DNA of 64,000 bases from positions 62,001 to 126,000 of the forward strand of contig NZ_SPOZ01000001.1 of NCBI RefSeq assembly GCF_004569635.1. The letters run 5' to 3'. Positions 9,093-18,713 of this stretch are shown in pieces. The translations under genes and the position numbers were made by a program. How positions within the stretch are numbered: position 1 is the stretch's first letter; every line of letters begins with the position of its first letter. This DNA is from Streptococcus sp. LYSM12 (lineage in GTDB: Bacteria > Bacillota > Bacilli > Lactobacillales > Streptococcaceae). The notes under the pieces were generated by a model. It ran no database searches and had not been told where the DNA came from. It worked only from the letters and a program-made list of their open reading frames with translations.

Positions 9093-9767
9093 ATGATTAA
9101 GATATTATTAGTAGAAGACGATTTGAGTTTGTCAAATTCAGTATTTGACTTTTTAGATGATTTCGCAGATGTCATGCAGTTTTTTGATGGTGATGAGGGA
9201 TTATATGAAGCTGAATCTGGTGTCTATGACCTTATTTTGTTAGACTTGATGTTGCCAGAAAAAGATGGTTTTCAAGTTCTTAAGGAATTGCGAGAAAAAG
9301 GTATCACAACCCCTGTTTTGATTACAACGGCCAAGGAAAGTTTGGACGATAAAGGACATGGCTTTGAGCTGGGAGCGGATGACTACCTAACCAAGCCTTT
9401 TTACCTAGAAGAATTGCGGATGCGCATTCAAGCTCTTCTCAAGCGCTCGGGTAAGTTCAATGAAAACGTCTTAGTCTTTGGTGAGTTATCTGTCGATCTT
9501 TCAACGAATACAAGCACTGTTGATGGTGATGAGGTAGAATTACTAGGAAAAGAATTTGACCTGCTTGTCTATTTCTTACAAAATCAAAATGTCATTCTAC
9601 CTAAGACACAAATTTTTGATAGGATTTGGGGTTTTGATAGTGATACAACTATTTCAGTTGTGGAGGTTTATGTTTCTAAAATTAGAAAAAAATTGAAAGG
9701 GACGACCTTTGCTAAGCAGCTGCAAACCCTTAGAAGTGTCGGATATATCTTGAAAAATGTTGATTAA
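9093..9767 (+). CDS. ciaR: Response regulator CiaR (OmpR family)
   Basis: The DNA-binding response regulator of the streptococcal CiaRH system, which controls competence, cell-envelope stress, beta-lactam tolerance and virulence, largely through small RNAs. The receiver domain occupies residues 1-118, with phospho-acceptor Asp51 in [13 protein letters not shown], acidic pocket EDD at 8-10, and Lys in YLTKPF. The winged-helix DNA-binding domain (about 127-222) contains [15 protein letters not shown] and [14 protein letters not shown]. The sequence matches CiaR as I know it very closely. It overlaps ciaH by 11 nt. Confidence 0.96.
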   Translation: MIKILLVEDDLSLSNSVFDFLDDFADVMQFFDGDEGLYEAESGVYDLILLDLMLPEKDGFQVLKELREKGITTPVLITTAKESLDDKGHGFELGADDYLTKPFYLEELRMRIQALLKRSGKFNENVLVFGELSVDLSTNTSTVDGDEVELLGKEFDLLVYFLQNQNVILPKTQIFDRIWGFDSDTTISVVEVYVSKIRKKLKGTTFAKQLQTLRSVGYILKNVD

Positions 9768-11139
9768 ATTTCGTAACCTCTACCATACAGATAATTTTTC
9801 TTATTTTATCCGGTATTTTGCTGTTTTTACCCTCATTTTCAGCTTAATGACGCTCATTATTTTCCAGCTGATGCGCTCAACGATGTATCGGAGTTCAGAC
9901 GAAAATTTTAAAGAATTTGCAAATAACCCAGAGATGATGATGGAGTTTGCACGGGCACGTGGCTTATCACCTGAAGCAGAAATCGTCTGGGAAAAAAATA
10001 CGAGTGCAGATCAGGCGAATAAAAAGATGGAGGTCAGTGGGACAGCTGATGGTGAAAATAAACTCTTTTATCCCACTTCCAAAATCAGACTGAATGCCAA
10101 TTACCATGTTGTACTCTACGATAGTAAGGGCAATCGCCTTAATCAAGTGGATTATTTCTCGGGCTTAGCTGATCTACAGCTTGATAAGGAGTCTTTAGAT
10201 GTCATTACTGAGTGTGTCGTGACTACTCCCTTTGATGAGAAAGAATACTATCGTTGTATGACTCTTACCCTGCCGTCCAATGCTGTTTCAGCTTATACAG
10301 GCTTAGATATCAAATACGCAACCATTCTCTTTAATACTAGTCAGATTAAGTCTTCCATTGCTTCTTACGAATCAACGGTGATGTTTGTTATGATTGGTTT
10401 TTGGTTCATTTCGATTATAGCTAGTATCTATCTTTCAAATGTCAGTATGCGCCCAATTCTCGCCAGCTTTCAAAAGCAGAAAGAATTCGTGGAAAATGCC
10501 AGTCATGAATTGCGCACTCCCCTCACTGTCTTGCAAAACCGTCTGGAAAGTCTGTTCAGACATCCTGAGGCGACGATTATGGATAGTAGTGAGAATATTG
10601 ACTCAAGTTTAGCAGAAGTGCGCAATATGCGACTGTTAACGACTAATTTATTAAACCTGGCTCGGCGTGATGATGGGTTAAAACCCGAAATTGTAGATGT
10701 TCAGCCCACTTTCTTTGATGAAACGTTAGCCAATTATCGCATCATAGCTGAGGAAAATGGTAAAATTTTGGAAGTCAACAACCAAGTCAAGGAAGTGCTT
10801 CACACAGATAAGACCTTACTGAAGCAGTTGATAACCATTTTGGTGGATAATGCTATGAAATATTCTGAAGATGACGGACATATCTGGATTGATATTTTGG
10901 TCAAAGACCGTTTTCTCATCATTAAAGTGGCAGATAATGGACTTGGGATTAGTCTTGAAAATAAAAAGAAAATTTTTGATCGTTTCTATCGTGTCGATAA
11001 GGCAAGAACCCGTCAAAAGGGAGGTTTTGGACTTGGTCTTTCTCTTGCCAAACAGATCATTGAAACCTTAAATGGCTCGATTATCGTTCAAGACAATCAT
11101 CCAAAGGGAAGCCTTTTTGAAGTACGTTTACCCAAGTAA
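9757..11139 (+). CDS. ciaH: Sensor histidine kinase CiaH
   Basis: The membrane sensor kinase partner of CiaR. Transmembrane helix 1 is at about residues 18-40, an extracellular sensor region of about 165 residues follows, and helix 2 is at about 207-227. The H-box is [15 protein letters not shown] with phospho-acceptor His250. The ATPase domain shows VDNAMKYS (N box), VADNGLGIS (G1) and [14 protein letters not shown] (G2). Translation starts within the end of ciaR. A hairpin terminator follows 20 nt after the stop. Confidence 0.95.
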   Translation: MLIKFRNLYHTDNFSYFIRYFAVFTLIFSLMTLIIFQLMRSTMYRSSDENFKEFANNPEMMMEFARARGLSPEAEIVWEKNTSADQANKKMEVSGTADGENKLFYPTSKIRLNANYHVVLYDSKGNRLNQVDYFSGLADLQLDKESLDVITECVVTTPFDEKEYYRCMTLTLPSNAVSAYTGLDIKYATILFNTSQIKSSIASYESTVMFVMIGFWFISIIASIYLSNVSMRPILASFQKQKEFVENASHELRTPLTVLQNRLESLFRHPEATIMDSSENIDSSLAEVRNMRLLTTNLLNLARRDDGLKPEIVDVQPTFFDETLANYRIIAEENGKILEVNNQVKEVLHTDKTLLKQLITILVDNAMKYSEDDGHIWIDILVKDRFLIIKVADNGLGISLENKKKIFDRFYRVDKARTRQKGGFGLGLSLAKQIIETLNGSIIVQDNHPKGSLFEVRLPK

Positions 11140-11158
11140 ATAGGAAGTAGATCCATTA

Positions 11159-11192
11159 CTAGATCAGGGAAAATAACCTGGTCTAGTTTTTT
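11159..11192 (+). terminator. ciaRH terminator
   Basis: CTAGATCAGG and CCTGGTCTAG form a 10-bp stem (one G-U pair) with an 8-nt loop, followed by T6. Confidence 0.85.
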
Positions 11193-11199
11193 GTAGAAA

Positions 11200-11228
11200 T
11201 TGACAAAATATTTGAATGGTGGTATGTT
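11200..11228 (+). promoter_or_regulatory. Promoter of the transglutaminase-like lipoprotein gene
   Basis: TTGACA (11200-11205), 17 nt, TATGTT (11223-11228). A consensus -35 with a weak -10, about 30 nt before the ATG. A single TTTAAG lies at 11227 but without the second half of a CiaR box. Confidence 0.65.
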
Positions 11229-11258
11229 TAAGTAAAGCGAAAAATATGGAGTGTGATT

Positions 11259-12479
11259 ATGAAAAAAGTTCCGTTCAGCCTATTAACCTTGCTGTCAGTA
11301 GCCTTTCTATCAGCCTGCTCAATCCAAAAGACTAGTGATCAGTTGGAACATTTTCTAGCAGAGGCCTCTCAAGAGAAGAAGCAGCTTGAGGCTGAATTGA
11401 TAAATGTAAAAGAAGAAGTCCAAAAAAATTTCTACTACCAACAATTAGCCACTGAAAAGGAGCGCCGTATCTATCTGCAATTTGTAAATGGCTTAAAAAA
11501 ACGGGCACAAGTGATTGATATAGAGTCGACTAATGAGGAGAATTATGTACAAGTTTATTTATCTGTTGCCTATGACTACCCAGAATTTTATTGGCTAACG
11601 GATGAAGAAGCTATGACGGATGGGATTAATTTCTTGGATTTGGAAGAACCGACTTACCCGTCTGACCTATCTCTGGTGAACAATCAATTAGAAAAACAGG
11701 TAACGAGCATACTAGAACAAGCACCGACTGGGTCAGACTATGAAAAAGTTAAGTATTTTTATGAGGTGATTATCAAGCAAACAGAATATGATATAGAAGC
11801 TTTCAAAAACAAGCGTTTAAATTGGAGAAGCCAAGGTATTCTTAGTGTTTTATTAGATAAAAAATCGGTATGTGCAGGTTATAGCAGAACATTTCAGTAT
11901 CTCTGCAAAAAAGCGGGAATTGATTGTATCTATGTATCTGGTGTTGCAAAAGGTAGTTCCGGAGAAGAGATTGGTCACGCATGGAATTTGGTCAAGATCA
12001 ATGGGCAATATTATGGCGTTGACACAACGTGGGGAGATCCTGTTTTTGACCAAGCGATGGGGAGCGAAATCTACACAGATATTTCCTATGATTACCTATG
12101 CGTTCCAAGTGAAATGCTAGAAAGAAGTAGGGTGGCTCATAAAAGTTTACTCCAGTATTGGGGAATTGAGCCTTATGCTCAATCGCAGGAGTTGACCTAT
12201 CCTGTTTGTACTGATAATTCATTAAACTATTATGTTCAAAAAGGAGTCTATTTCACGAACTTTAATGAGGCAGCCGTTTTACAATCTATCACTGAGCAAA
12301 GACTACAGGGAGTAGATAAAATTTTTATCCAATTTGCCAGCAAAGAGGACATGCAACAAATGATGACACTAGCATCAACGGAAAATAATGCTATTTTTCA
12401 AGCTTTAGGTGAGGTAGAAAACTATAAATATGTGTATAACGAACAAACTTATACGTTTGAAATAACAGCATGGTATTAG
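11259..12479 (+). CDS. Lipoprotein with transglutaminase-like domain
   Basis: A surface lipoprotein with a papain-fold transglutaminase-like domain. The signal peptide ends in lipobox LSAC with Cys20. A coiled, charged segment (about 28-75) precedes the domain. The Cys-His-Asp triad is visible: SVCAGYSRTF (Cys205), GHAWNLVKI (His240) and GVDTTWGDP (Asp255). I use the ATG at 11259, with GGAG 6 nt upstream; a GTG two codons earlier is also open. Such domains may cross-link or cleave peptides at the cell wall; the substrate is unknown. It is monocistronic, with its own promoter and terminator. Confidence 0.85.
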   Translation: MKKVPFSLLTLLSVAFLSACSIQKTSDQLEHFLAEASQEKKQLEAELINVKEEVQKNFYYQQLATEKERRIYLQFVNGLKKRAQVIDIESTNEENYVQVYLSVAYDYPEFYWLTDEEAMTDGINFLDLEEPTYPSDLSLVNNQLEKQVTSILEQAPTGSDYEKVKYFYEVIIKQTEYDIEAFKNKRLNWRSQGILSVLLDKKSVCAGYSRTFQYLCKKAGIDCIYVSGVAKGSSGEEIGHAWNLVKINGQYYGVDTTWGDPVFDQAMGSEIYTDISYDYLCVPSEMLERSRVAHKSLLQYWGIEPYAQSQELTYPVCTDNSLNYYVQKGVYFTNFNEAAVLQSITEQRLQGVDKIFIQFASKEDMQQMMTLASTENNAIFQALGEVENYKYVYNEQTYTFEITAWY

Positions 12480-12589
12480 AAAATCCACTTGCTAAAGTCG
12501 TCTGATTTGTAGGATAGTGGATATGCATGAGATAGTCTTTCTAATATTTTTTGAAAACTATATTTGAACAAGGTCTATCTCTATAACGC

Positions 12590-12620
12590 AAAAGCAACGG
12601 TTTTGATGCCGTTGCTTTTT
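12590..12620 (+). terminator. Terminator of the lipoprotein gene
   Basis: AAAAGCAACGG and CCGTTGCTTTT form an 11-bp perfect stem followed by a short T run. Confidence 0.85.
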
Positions 12621-12660
12621 GTGAATATGGGAAGAGTTTTTGTTCCAGACTCTATTATAA

Positions 12661-12684
12661 TATAGTCATATCGTTTATCTTAGT
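12661..12684. repeat. Terminal inverted repeat of the IS630 remnant
   Basis: TATAGTCATATCGTTTATCT lies just beyond the transposase stop. It matches the left end of the dispersed MITEs (ATAGTCATTTCGTTTATCTT) at all but one or two positions. This ties the MITEs to an IS630-family parent. Confidence 0.7.
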
Positions 12685-13141
12685 CTATAAACAGTATCCT
12701 AGACTTTCATATACAGACTTTCCAGTTCTGAGTAGATTCCGAACCTTGTTTTTGAGAGTAGCCCAATATTGTTCAATCGGGTTGAGTTCAGGAGAATATG
12801 GAAGTAATGGAAGAAAATAATGTCCCTTGGCTATGGCAAGCTTATCCAATTTCGCTTTAGGATGGAAACTGGCATTATCCATCACAATAAGATGTGGCTC
12901 TGACAAAGAGGATAAGAGCTGTTTATCAAACCATTTGGTATAGTCTTTTAGTTTGCTTTTAGTACTAGGCAAGGAGCTGCAGGCTGTACTGGAGTACGGC
13001 AAAGCGAGTTAACGAAGTAATAAAAGATAAACGAAACGACTATAAAAAGGCGCTCGTCATACTGTCTTTGTAAATCATAGGAGCAATCATCTCATGAGCA
13101 ACCAGACCTGCAACTACAGATGTGCGTTCGAAACAACGACC
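12685..13141 (-). pseudogene. IS630-family transposase, truncated and interrupted by a MITE
   Basis: On the minus strand the C-terminal DDE half of an IS630-type transposase is readable. An upstream piece (13141-13044) reads GRCFERTSVVAGLVAHEM. A downstream piece (12939-12685) reads HLIVMDNASFHPKAKL and YSPELNPIEQYWATLKNKVR, with catalytic Asp in MDNASFH and Glu in NPIE. Between them a 104-bp MITE is inserted. The N-terminal part is missing; at about 13.14 kb the sequence switches to a remnant of another gene. It cannot make active transposase. Confidence 0.88.
12940..13043. repeat. IS630-type MITE inside the transposase remnant
   Basis: A 104-bp element with ends ATAGTCTTTTAGTTTGC and AAACGAAACGACTAT, flanked by TA. 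It interrupts the transposase between SMTSAF and TKWFDK. A full consensus-like copy. Confidence 0.85.
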
Positions 13142-13270
13142 TCTTATAAACAATGTAGCCAAACAGTCATTACGGTAGCGGGCATTTTCGATAAAGGAAC
13201 CAAGTTTTGTAGTTACCTGTGTTCGAGGCGCTATTGGCGCCATGCTAGTAAGTATCGGCAAACAAGGTAA
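13139..13270 (+). pseudogene. Remnant of the small Cys-rich protein gene (paralogue of 59272-59445)
   Basis: The + strand frame ending at TAA 13268-13270 reads YKQCSQTVITVAG, then TKFCSYLCSRRYWRHASKYR. It aligns with the intact 57-residue protein at 59.3 kb. The N-terminal part is replaced by the IS630 remnant, and one Cys (SC to SY) is lost. The downstream hairpin terminator is also shared with the intact copy, so gene plus terminator were duplicated as a unit. Confidence 0.75.
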
Positions 13271-13318
13271 GGTTATACACCTAGATAATAGGACTTCTAT
13301 TAATCTAAAAGGAGATAT

Positions 13319-13349
13319 AAGAGGTTGGGATTTTTGTCCCAACCTCTTT
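13319..13349 (+). terminator. Hairpin terminator after the Cys-rich gene remnant
   Basis: AAGAGGTTGGGA and TCCCAACCTCTT flank a short T-rich loop, a 12-bp perfect stem. Close relatives stand at 15517-15545, 40213-40250 and 59490-59525. Confidence 0.75.
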
Positions 13350-13469
13350 CAGTAAGAAGAAGCAGTGTCCCTTTTAATTCATATCCTATTCTATTTTCTT
13401 TGAATAGCAAAACTGAAAAATAGCAATTTTCTGACTTTCCTCATAATGATAAAAAATTCATGATAACGG

Positions 13470-13497
13470 TTGCATTATTTTATTTTTGTGCTAAAAT
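13470..13497 (+). promoter_or_regulatory. Promoter of the fumarate-reductase-like gene
   Basis: TTGCAT (13470-13475), 16-nt spacer, TAAAAT (13492-13497) preceded by TGC (extended -10). An AT-rich 5' leader of about 60 nt follows, with AAAGGAGG before the ATG. Confidence 0.65.
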
Positions 13498-13553
13498 AGG
13501 TGTGTGATTTAAAGCACATACTATATCATATCTATTGGTTTGCAATAGAATAA

Positions 13554-15332
<1,779 letters not shown>

Positions 15333-15445
15333 TACTTTGTAAAATCAACAGCTGATGGTGCAAGGAAGTCTAAGCTAGAACGAAAGTTCGGACAAGGTGA
15401 GCAAAGGTTGGAGGAAGTTGATGTTTGACGAGGATAAGATACGAT

Positions 15446-15513
15446 ATAGTCACTTCGTTCACTCGCTTTGCCGTACTTTCTACAGCCTGCAATAAAGCAA
15501 GCTAAAAGACTAT
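15446..15513. repeat. IS630-type MITE, short copy
   Basis: 68 bp, ends ATAGTCACTTCGTTCAC and CTAAAAGACTAT; the centre is deleted compared with the 104-bp form. Confidence 0.75.
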
Positions 15514-15516
15514 AAA

Positions 15517-15545
15517 AGAGGCTGGGACTTATGTCCCAGCTTTCT
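15517..15545 (+). terminator. Terminator-like hairpin downstream of the flavoprotein gene
   Basis: AGAGGCTGGGAC and GTCCCAGCTTTCT pair around TTAT. A 10-bp core stem, the same hairpin family as at 13319. It lies 180 nt after the stop, beyond a MITE. Confidence 0.6.
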
Positions 15546-15589
15546 CACTTTATGAACCGAATGATGTTGACGCAGTGGTTGCTTGCTTT

Positions 15590-15697
15590 ATAGTCATTTC
15601 GCTTATCTTTTGTTACTTCGTTCACTCGCTTTGCCGTACTTTCTACAGCCTGCAGCTCGTTGCCTGGTACTAAAAATAAACGAAACGGATCGACTAT
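15590..15697. repeat. IS630-type MITE
   Basis: 108 bp, ends ATAGTCATTTCGCTTATC and AAACGAAACGGATCGACTAT (a few extra bases near the right end). It sits inside a copy of the dispersed block also present at 2.3-2.7 kb, which lacks the MITE at that place. Confidence 0.8.
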
Positions 15698-15698
15698 A

Positions 15699-15957
15699 AG
15701 GGAACAGGCTAAAAATCTCCAGTGGAGCTTTTTACTCATATTTGTGCGTGTTTCCCACTCCAAATCTGACCTCTACGACTGATGCGAACTCGTTGGCTTC
15801 ATTTCCAACCTCCAACAGTCACTACTCTGACTGTTGGAGCTATGCGGGGTGGGAGTGGAACGGTTTGGGAATAGACCGTTTCAGCCCGAAGCTAGAATGC
15901 AGGAAATAAGGAAAACCCAACTCTTTCTTATGTGTTTTGAGTTCTTACCCACTCCCT
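15699..15957 (-). repeat. Dispersed ~260-bp repeat, copy 2 (inverted relative to 2322-2580)
   Basis: The reverse complement matches 2322-2580 over its length. It contains an intact hairpin, CCAACAGTCA...TGACTGTTGG. Its outer edge overlaps the last codons of the P-loop kinase gene, so the repeat now supplies that gene's stop region. Confidence 0.75.
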
Positions 15958-16460
15958 TTTACAGCATGCATAAAGTCATCTAGTTCTTTCTGATTGTGGA
16001 GGATGATGACTTTATCAGCATAGGTTTGGCAGATTATTTGGTGGCGAATCTGAACGTTTGGAGAACGTCCATCTTTTAGAATCCAGCGGATAAATGCCCA
16101 GTCCAATGTTTCCCTACATCCCTCAGCCATAGAGTCCCTGACTCTCCCTGCATATCTGAGATAGCGCTTAAAGGCGCGAAATAAGCAATTCCAACGGGAA
16201 AAGGTCATTAAGATAATCTGGTCAGCTTGCTCCATTCGCTCTTGGTAGCAGAAAAAGCGATAATTTCCTTCGATAATCCATGATTCGTTTTCTAAAAAAG
16301 TCTGAAGCTGATCGCGCATATCTTCATCTGACCGTTTTTGCCAGTTAGGAAGAAAGCGCAACCTATCTAAATGGAGACAAGGAATCTTATAGCACTTGCT
16401 AAGATAGGTCGCTAAGGTGGATTTGCCAGAAGCACTGTAGCCGATAATTGCAATTTTCAT
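15945..16460 (-). CDS. P-loop nucleotide kinase-like protein (topology modulation/FlaR-like)
   Basis: A 171-residue cytosolic P-loop protein of the adenylate/shikimate-kinase-like fold. Walker A is IGYSASGKST at residues 6-15. LHLDRLRFLPNW (about residue 30) and WIIEGNYRF (about residue 61) are typical of proteins annotated as topology modulation protein or FlaR, whose biochemical role is unclear. RF(C)YQERMEQADQIILM fits the base-binding and Walker B strand. The start ATG is clear. The C-terminal end lies in the dispersed repeat, so the last few residues may have been replaced. Confidence 0.75.
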   Translation of the reverse strand: MKIAIIGYSASGKSTLATYLSKCYKIPCLHLDRLRFLPNWQKRSDEDMRDQLQTFLENESWIIEGNYRFFCYQERMEQADQIILMTFSRWNCLFRAFKRYLRYAGRVRDSMAEGCRETLDWAFIRWILKDGRSPNVQIRHQIICQTYADKVIILHNQKELDDFMHAVKGSG

Positions 16461-16488
16461 GTCAATGTCCAGTCCTTTCTGTTTTGGT

Positions 16489-16517
16489 CAAAAAAAAGAA
16501 GCCTAGAGGCTCTTTTT
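16489..16517 (-). terminator. rpsT terminator
   Basis: On the minus strand AAGAGCC-TCTA-GGCTTCT is followed by a run of T, immediately after the rpsT stop. Confidence 0.8.
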
Positions 16518-16518
16518 A

Positions 16519-16752
16519 TTAAGCAAGTTTTGATGCAAGACGTGCTTTATCGCGGCTTGCTTTGTTTTTATGAATCAAACCTTTTGTTTTTGCTTTATCA
16601 ATAGCTGAGCTAGCAGCGCGGAAAAGCTCCTCAGAAGGATTCGCTTCAAATGCTTTGATTGCAGTACGCATAGCTGATTTTTGAGCTGAGTTCTTTTCGT
16701 TTTGTTTTACGTTCAATTCAGCACGTTTGATAGCTGATTTAATGTTTGCCAA
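16519..16752 (-). CDS. rpsT: 30S ribosomal protein S20
   Basis: Binds 16S rRNA in 30S assembly. The protein begins [20 protein letters not shown] and ends [12 protein letters not shown], a full-length basic helical S20 of 77 residues. The true start is TTG at 16752, 9 nt after GGTGGAGG. An upstream ATG (16767) would add five residues (MEVKP) not found in the family and would lie within the ribosome binding site. A UUG start is also used by rpsT in E. coli, where it serves autoregulation. It is monocistronic, with its own promoter and terminator. Confidence 0.95.
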   Translation of the reverse strand: MANIKSAIKRAELNVKQNEKNSAQKSAMRTAIKAFEANPSEELFRAASSAIDKAKTKGLIHKNKASRDKARLASKLA

Positions 16753-16788
16753 TGGTTTCACCTCCACCTTTTCTATACTAACTATGCT

Positions 16789-16817
16789 ATTATATCTGAA
16801 AAAAGAGATTTTGACAA
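16789..16817 (-). promoter_or_regulatory. rpsT promoter
   Basis: On the minus strand TTGTCA (16817-16812), 17 nt, TATAAT (16794-16789). A near-consensus sigma-A promoter. Confidence 0.8.
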
Positions 16818-16824
16818 GAGGAAA

Positions 16825-17745
16825 TTATTTTTTCAAATAAATTTCATCAATTTCATGATTTTTTGCCTTATGAAGAATGATATCTGCCCGATGTCGGGTC
16901 GGCTCAATATAGTCTTTTAAGTTAATCAGATTGATAGTTTCCCAAACACTGTGAGCAAATGCGGATATTTCTTCTTCAGACATATCCAAAAAGCGGTGAT
17001 AGTAGTTACTAGGATTATTTTCAGCTAATTTCAATAATTTCTTAAATCGCTCCAGATACCAGCTTTCGATATTTTCCACCTCCGCATCCACATAGATAGC
17101 CAAATCAAAAGAATCGCTGACATAGAGATGTTGGTTTTGAGGATTCTGAAAAACATTGATTCCCTCAACAATGAGAATGTCAGGAGCTGAAATGGTCTGA
17201 TACTGATTTGGTATAATATCGTAGACTTCATGGGAGTACAGGGGGATTTGAAAATCATGCCCATTTTCAATAGTATTTAAAAAATCAAGAAGTAACTCCA
17301 TATTGTAGGATTCAGGGAAGCCTTTTCGAGCGAGGAGATTTTTTTCTTTTAGAAAGGCATTAGGATAGAGAAAACCGTCTGTTGTGACCATTTCTACCTT
17401 GGCATGCTTAAAGGTTCTAGTCAGTAAAATCTGTAGGAGTCTGCTGGTGGTGGATTTTCCGACGGCCACACTTCCAGAAATGCCAATGATAAAAGGTTGG
17501 ATCTTGATTTTTTTTTGCAAAAAGAGACTTTTGGAGAAAGAAAGATCTTCACTTGCTTTCTTATAAATCCTAATTAGATTGATGAGTGGCAAGTAGACAT
17601 CCAGAACATCTTGGAGGCTAATGGTATCATTGAAACTTTTGATAGAATTTAGTTCTTCTTGTGTGAGTGGAACAGTGGTATTTCTATGTAATCTCTGCCA
17701 GGTTTGGCGACTAATTTTTTCAAAATTGATGAGTTCATTCTTCAT
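16825..17745 (-). CDS. coaA: Pantothenate kinase type I
   Basis: The first and rate-controlling step of CoA synthesis: phosphorylates pantothenate with ATP. 306 residues, of the P-loop uridine-kinase-like fold. Walker A is [11 protein letters not shown] (about residue 89), TTDGFLYPN follows and then [17 protein letters not shown], all typical of bacterial CoaA. I use ATG at 17745; the open frame runs 27 codons further up but that stretch contains the promoter. There is no ribosome binding site; the -10 ends 6 nt before the ATG, so the mRNA is probably leaderless. Its product feeds the coaB/coaC steps encoded at 35-36 kb. Confidence 0.93.
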   Translation of the reverse strand: MKNELINFEKISRQTWQRLHRNTTVPLTQEELNSIKSFNDTISLQDVLDVYLPLINLIRIYKKASEDLSFSKSLFLQKKIKIQPFIIGISGSVAVGKSTTSRLLQILLTRTFKHAKVEMVTTDGFLYPNAFLKEKNLLARKGFPESYNMELLLDFLNTIENGHDFQIPLYSHEVYDIIPNQYQTISAPDILIVEGINVFQNPQNQHLYVSDSFDLAIYVDAEVENIESWYLERFKKLLKLAENNPSNYYHRFLDMSEEEISAFAHSVWETINLINLKDYIEPTRHRADIILHKAKNHEIDEIYLKK

Positions 17746-17751
17746 AGCATC

Positions 17752-17780
17752 ATTGTAGCACGATTTTTTACAGGTGTAAA
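17752..17780 (-). promoter_or_regulatory. coaA promoter, probably giving a leaderless mRNA
   Basis: On the minus strand TTTACA, 17 nt, TACAAT with TGC just before (extended -10). Then GATGCT and the coaA ATG: the A of the ATG is the expected +1. Confidence 0.7.
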
Positions 17781-17850
17781 ATGATTGAAGAAATAATATG
17801 ACAAGATCTAAAAATAACATTTCCAAATCTCCATTTAGCCATTACAAGGG

Positions 17851-17948
17851 ATAGATCGTCTTTTCGTTTGCTTTAGTACTAGGCAAGGTGTTGCAGGCTG
17901 TAGAGAGTACGGCAAAGAGAAGTAATAAAGGATAAACGAAATGACTAT
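17851..17948. repeat. IS630-type MITE
   Basis: 98 bp, ends ATAGATCGTCTTTTCGTTTG and TAAACGAAATGACTAT. It lies in the spacer between the divergent coaA and salvage-operon promoters. Confidence 0.75.
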
Positions 17949-18087
17949 AAAAGGTATTCCTATTCCTACAGGAAATCCAGATAGGGTGTGTCTATTTTTA
18001 GAAAATGAGAGAGAGGTGAAATTCAAAAAGAGAAGTTTCGTTTGAACAATCTTTTCTGCATTTATCCTGAGAGAATAAAATAATCTC

Positions 18088-18116
18088 TTGTAAACGTTTT
18101 TATTAAATGGTATAAT
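18088..18116 (+). promoter_or_regulatory. Promoter of the nucleoside salvage operon with overlapping cre site
   Basis: TTGTAA (18088-18093), 17 nt, TATAAT (18111-18116), then AGCTAC and the ATG at 18123, so the transcript is probably leaderless. TGTAAACGTTTTTA (18089-18102) matches the CcpA cre consensus TGNAANCGNWNNCA at 13 of 14 positions and covers the -35. Binding there would block RNA polymerase when glucose is present. Confidence 0.7.
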
Positions 18117-18122
18117 AGCTAC

Positions 18123-18713
18123 ATGGCAAATATGTATTACGAGAAAAATCCTAGCGTGGCTCATGATCTTCATGAGCTTCGTGTTACTCTGTTAGGGCAA
18201 GAGATGTTCTTTTTAACAGATGCAGGAGTATTCAGCAAGAAGATGGTAGACTATGGGAGTCAAGTGCTTTTAAATACAATCGTTCTGGATAAGGGGAAAA
18301 GATTATTAGACGTGGGCTGTGGATATGGCCCACTTGGTTTGACTTTAGGGAAAGTTTTTGGGGTTTTGCCTACGATGGTCGATATTAACAGTCGAGCTAT
18401 TGATTTGGCAATTCAAAATGCTGAGAAAAATAGAGTTCAAGCGTCTATTTTCCAGTCCAACATTTATGAAGAAGTATCAGGGACCTTTGACTATGTGATT
18501 TCAAATCCACCAATTCGAGCGGGAAAGGCAGTTGTCCATGAAATTATCCAAGGTGCGTATGACTATTTGGTGGCTTTAGGGCGATTGACTATTGTGATTC
18601 AGAAAAAGCAAGGTGCTCCAAGTGCTAAAGCCAAAATGGAGGAAGTTTTTGGAAACTGTACTATCTTGAAAAAAGATAAGGGATACTATATTTTAGAAAG
18701 TGTGAAAGAATGA
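18123..18713 (+). CDS. Class I SAM methyltransferase, RsmC/YbxB-like
   Basis: A 196-residue methyltransferase. The SAM-binding loop is LLDVGCGYGPLGLTLG (about residue 62), the acidic strand end is MVDINSRA, and the catalytic motif is VISNPPIRAGK (about residue 121). NPPF/I is typical of N2-guanine methyltransferases acting on 16S rRNA (RsmC). It lacks the N-terminal pseudo-domain of enterobacterial RsmC, as Gram-positive homologues do. No ribosome binding site precedes the ATG; it is likely translated from a leaderless mRNA. The stop overlaps the pdp start by 4 nt, so it is coupled to the salvage genes although its job appears unrelated. Confidence 0.82.
   Translation: MANMYYEKNPSVAHDLHELRVTLLGQEMFFLTDAGVFSKKMVDYGSQVLLNTIVLDKGKRLLDVGCGYGPLGLTLGKVFGVLPTMVDINSRAIDLAIQNAEKNRVQASIFQSNIYEEVSGTFDYVISNPPIRAGKAVVHEIIQGAYDYLVALGRLTIVIQKKQGAPSAKAKMEEVFGNCTILKKDKGYYILESVKE

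Noticed and set aside
17512-17522. A9 run inside coaA as a contingency tract
   Set aside because: It falls in Lys codons of an essential gene and is common in AT-rich genomes; no sign of selection for slippage.
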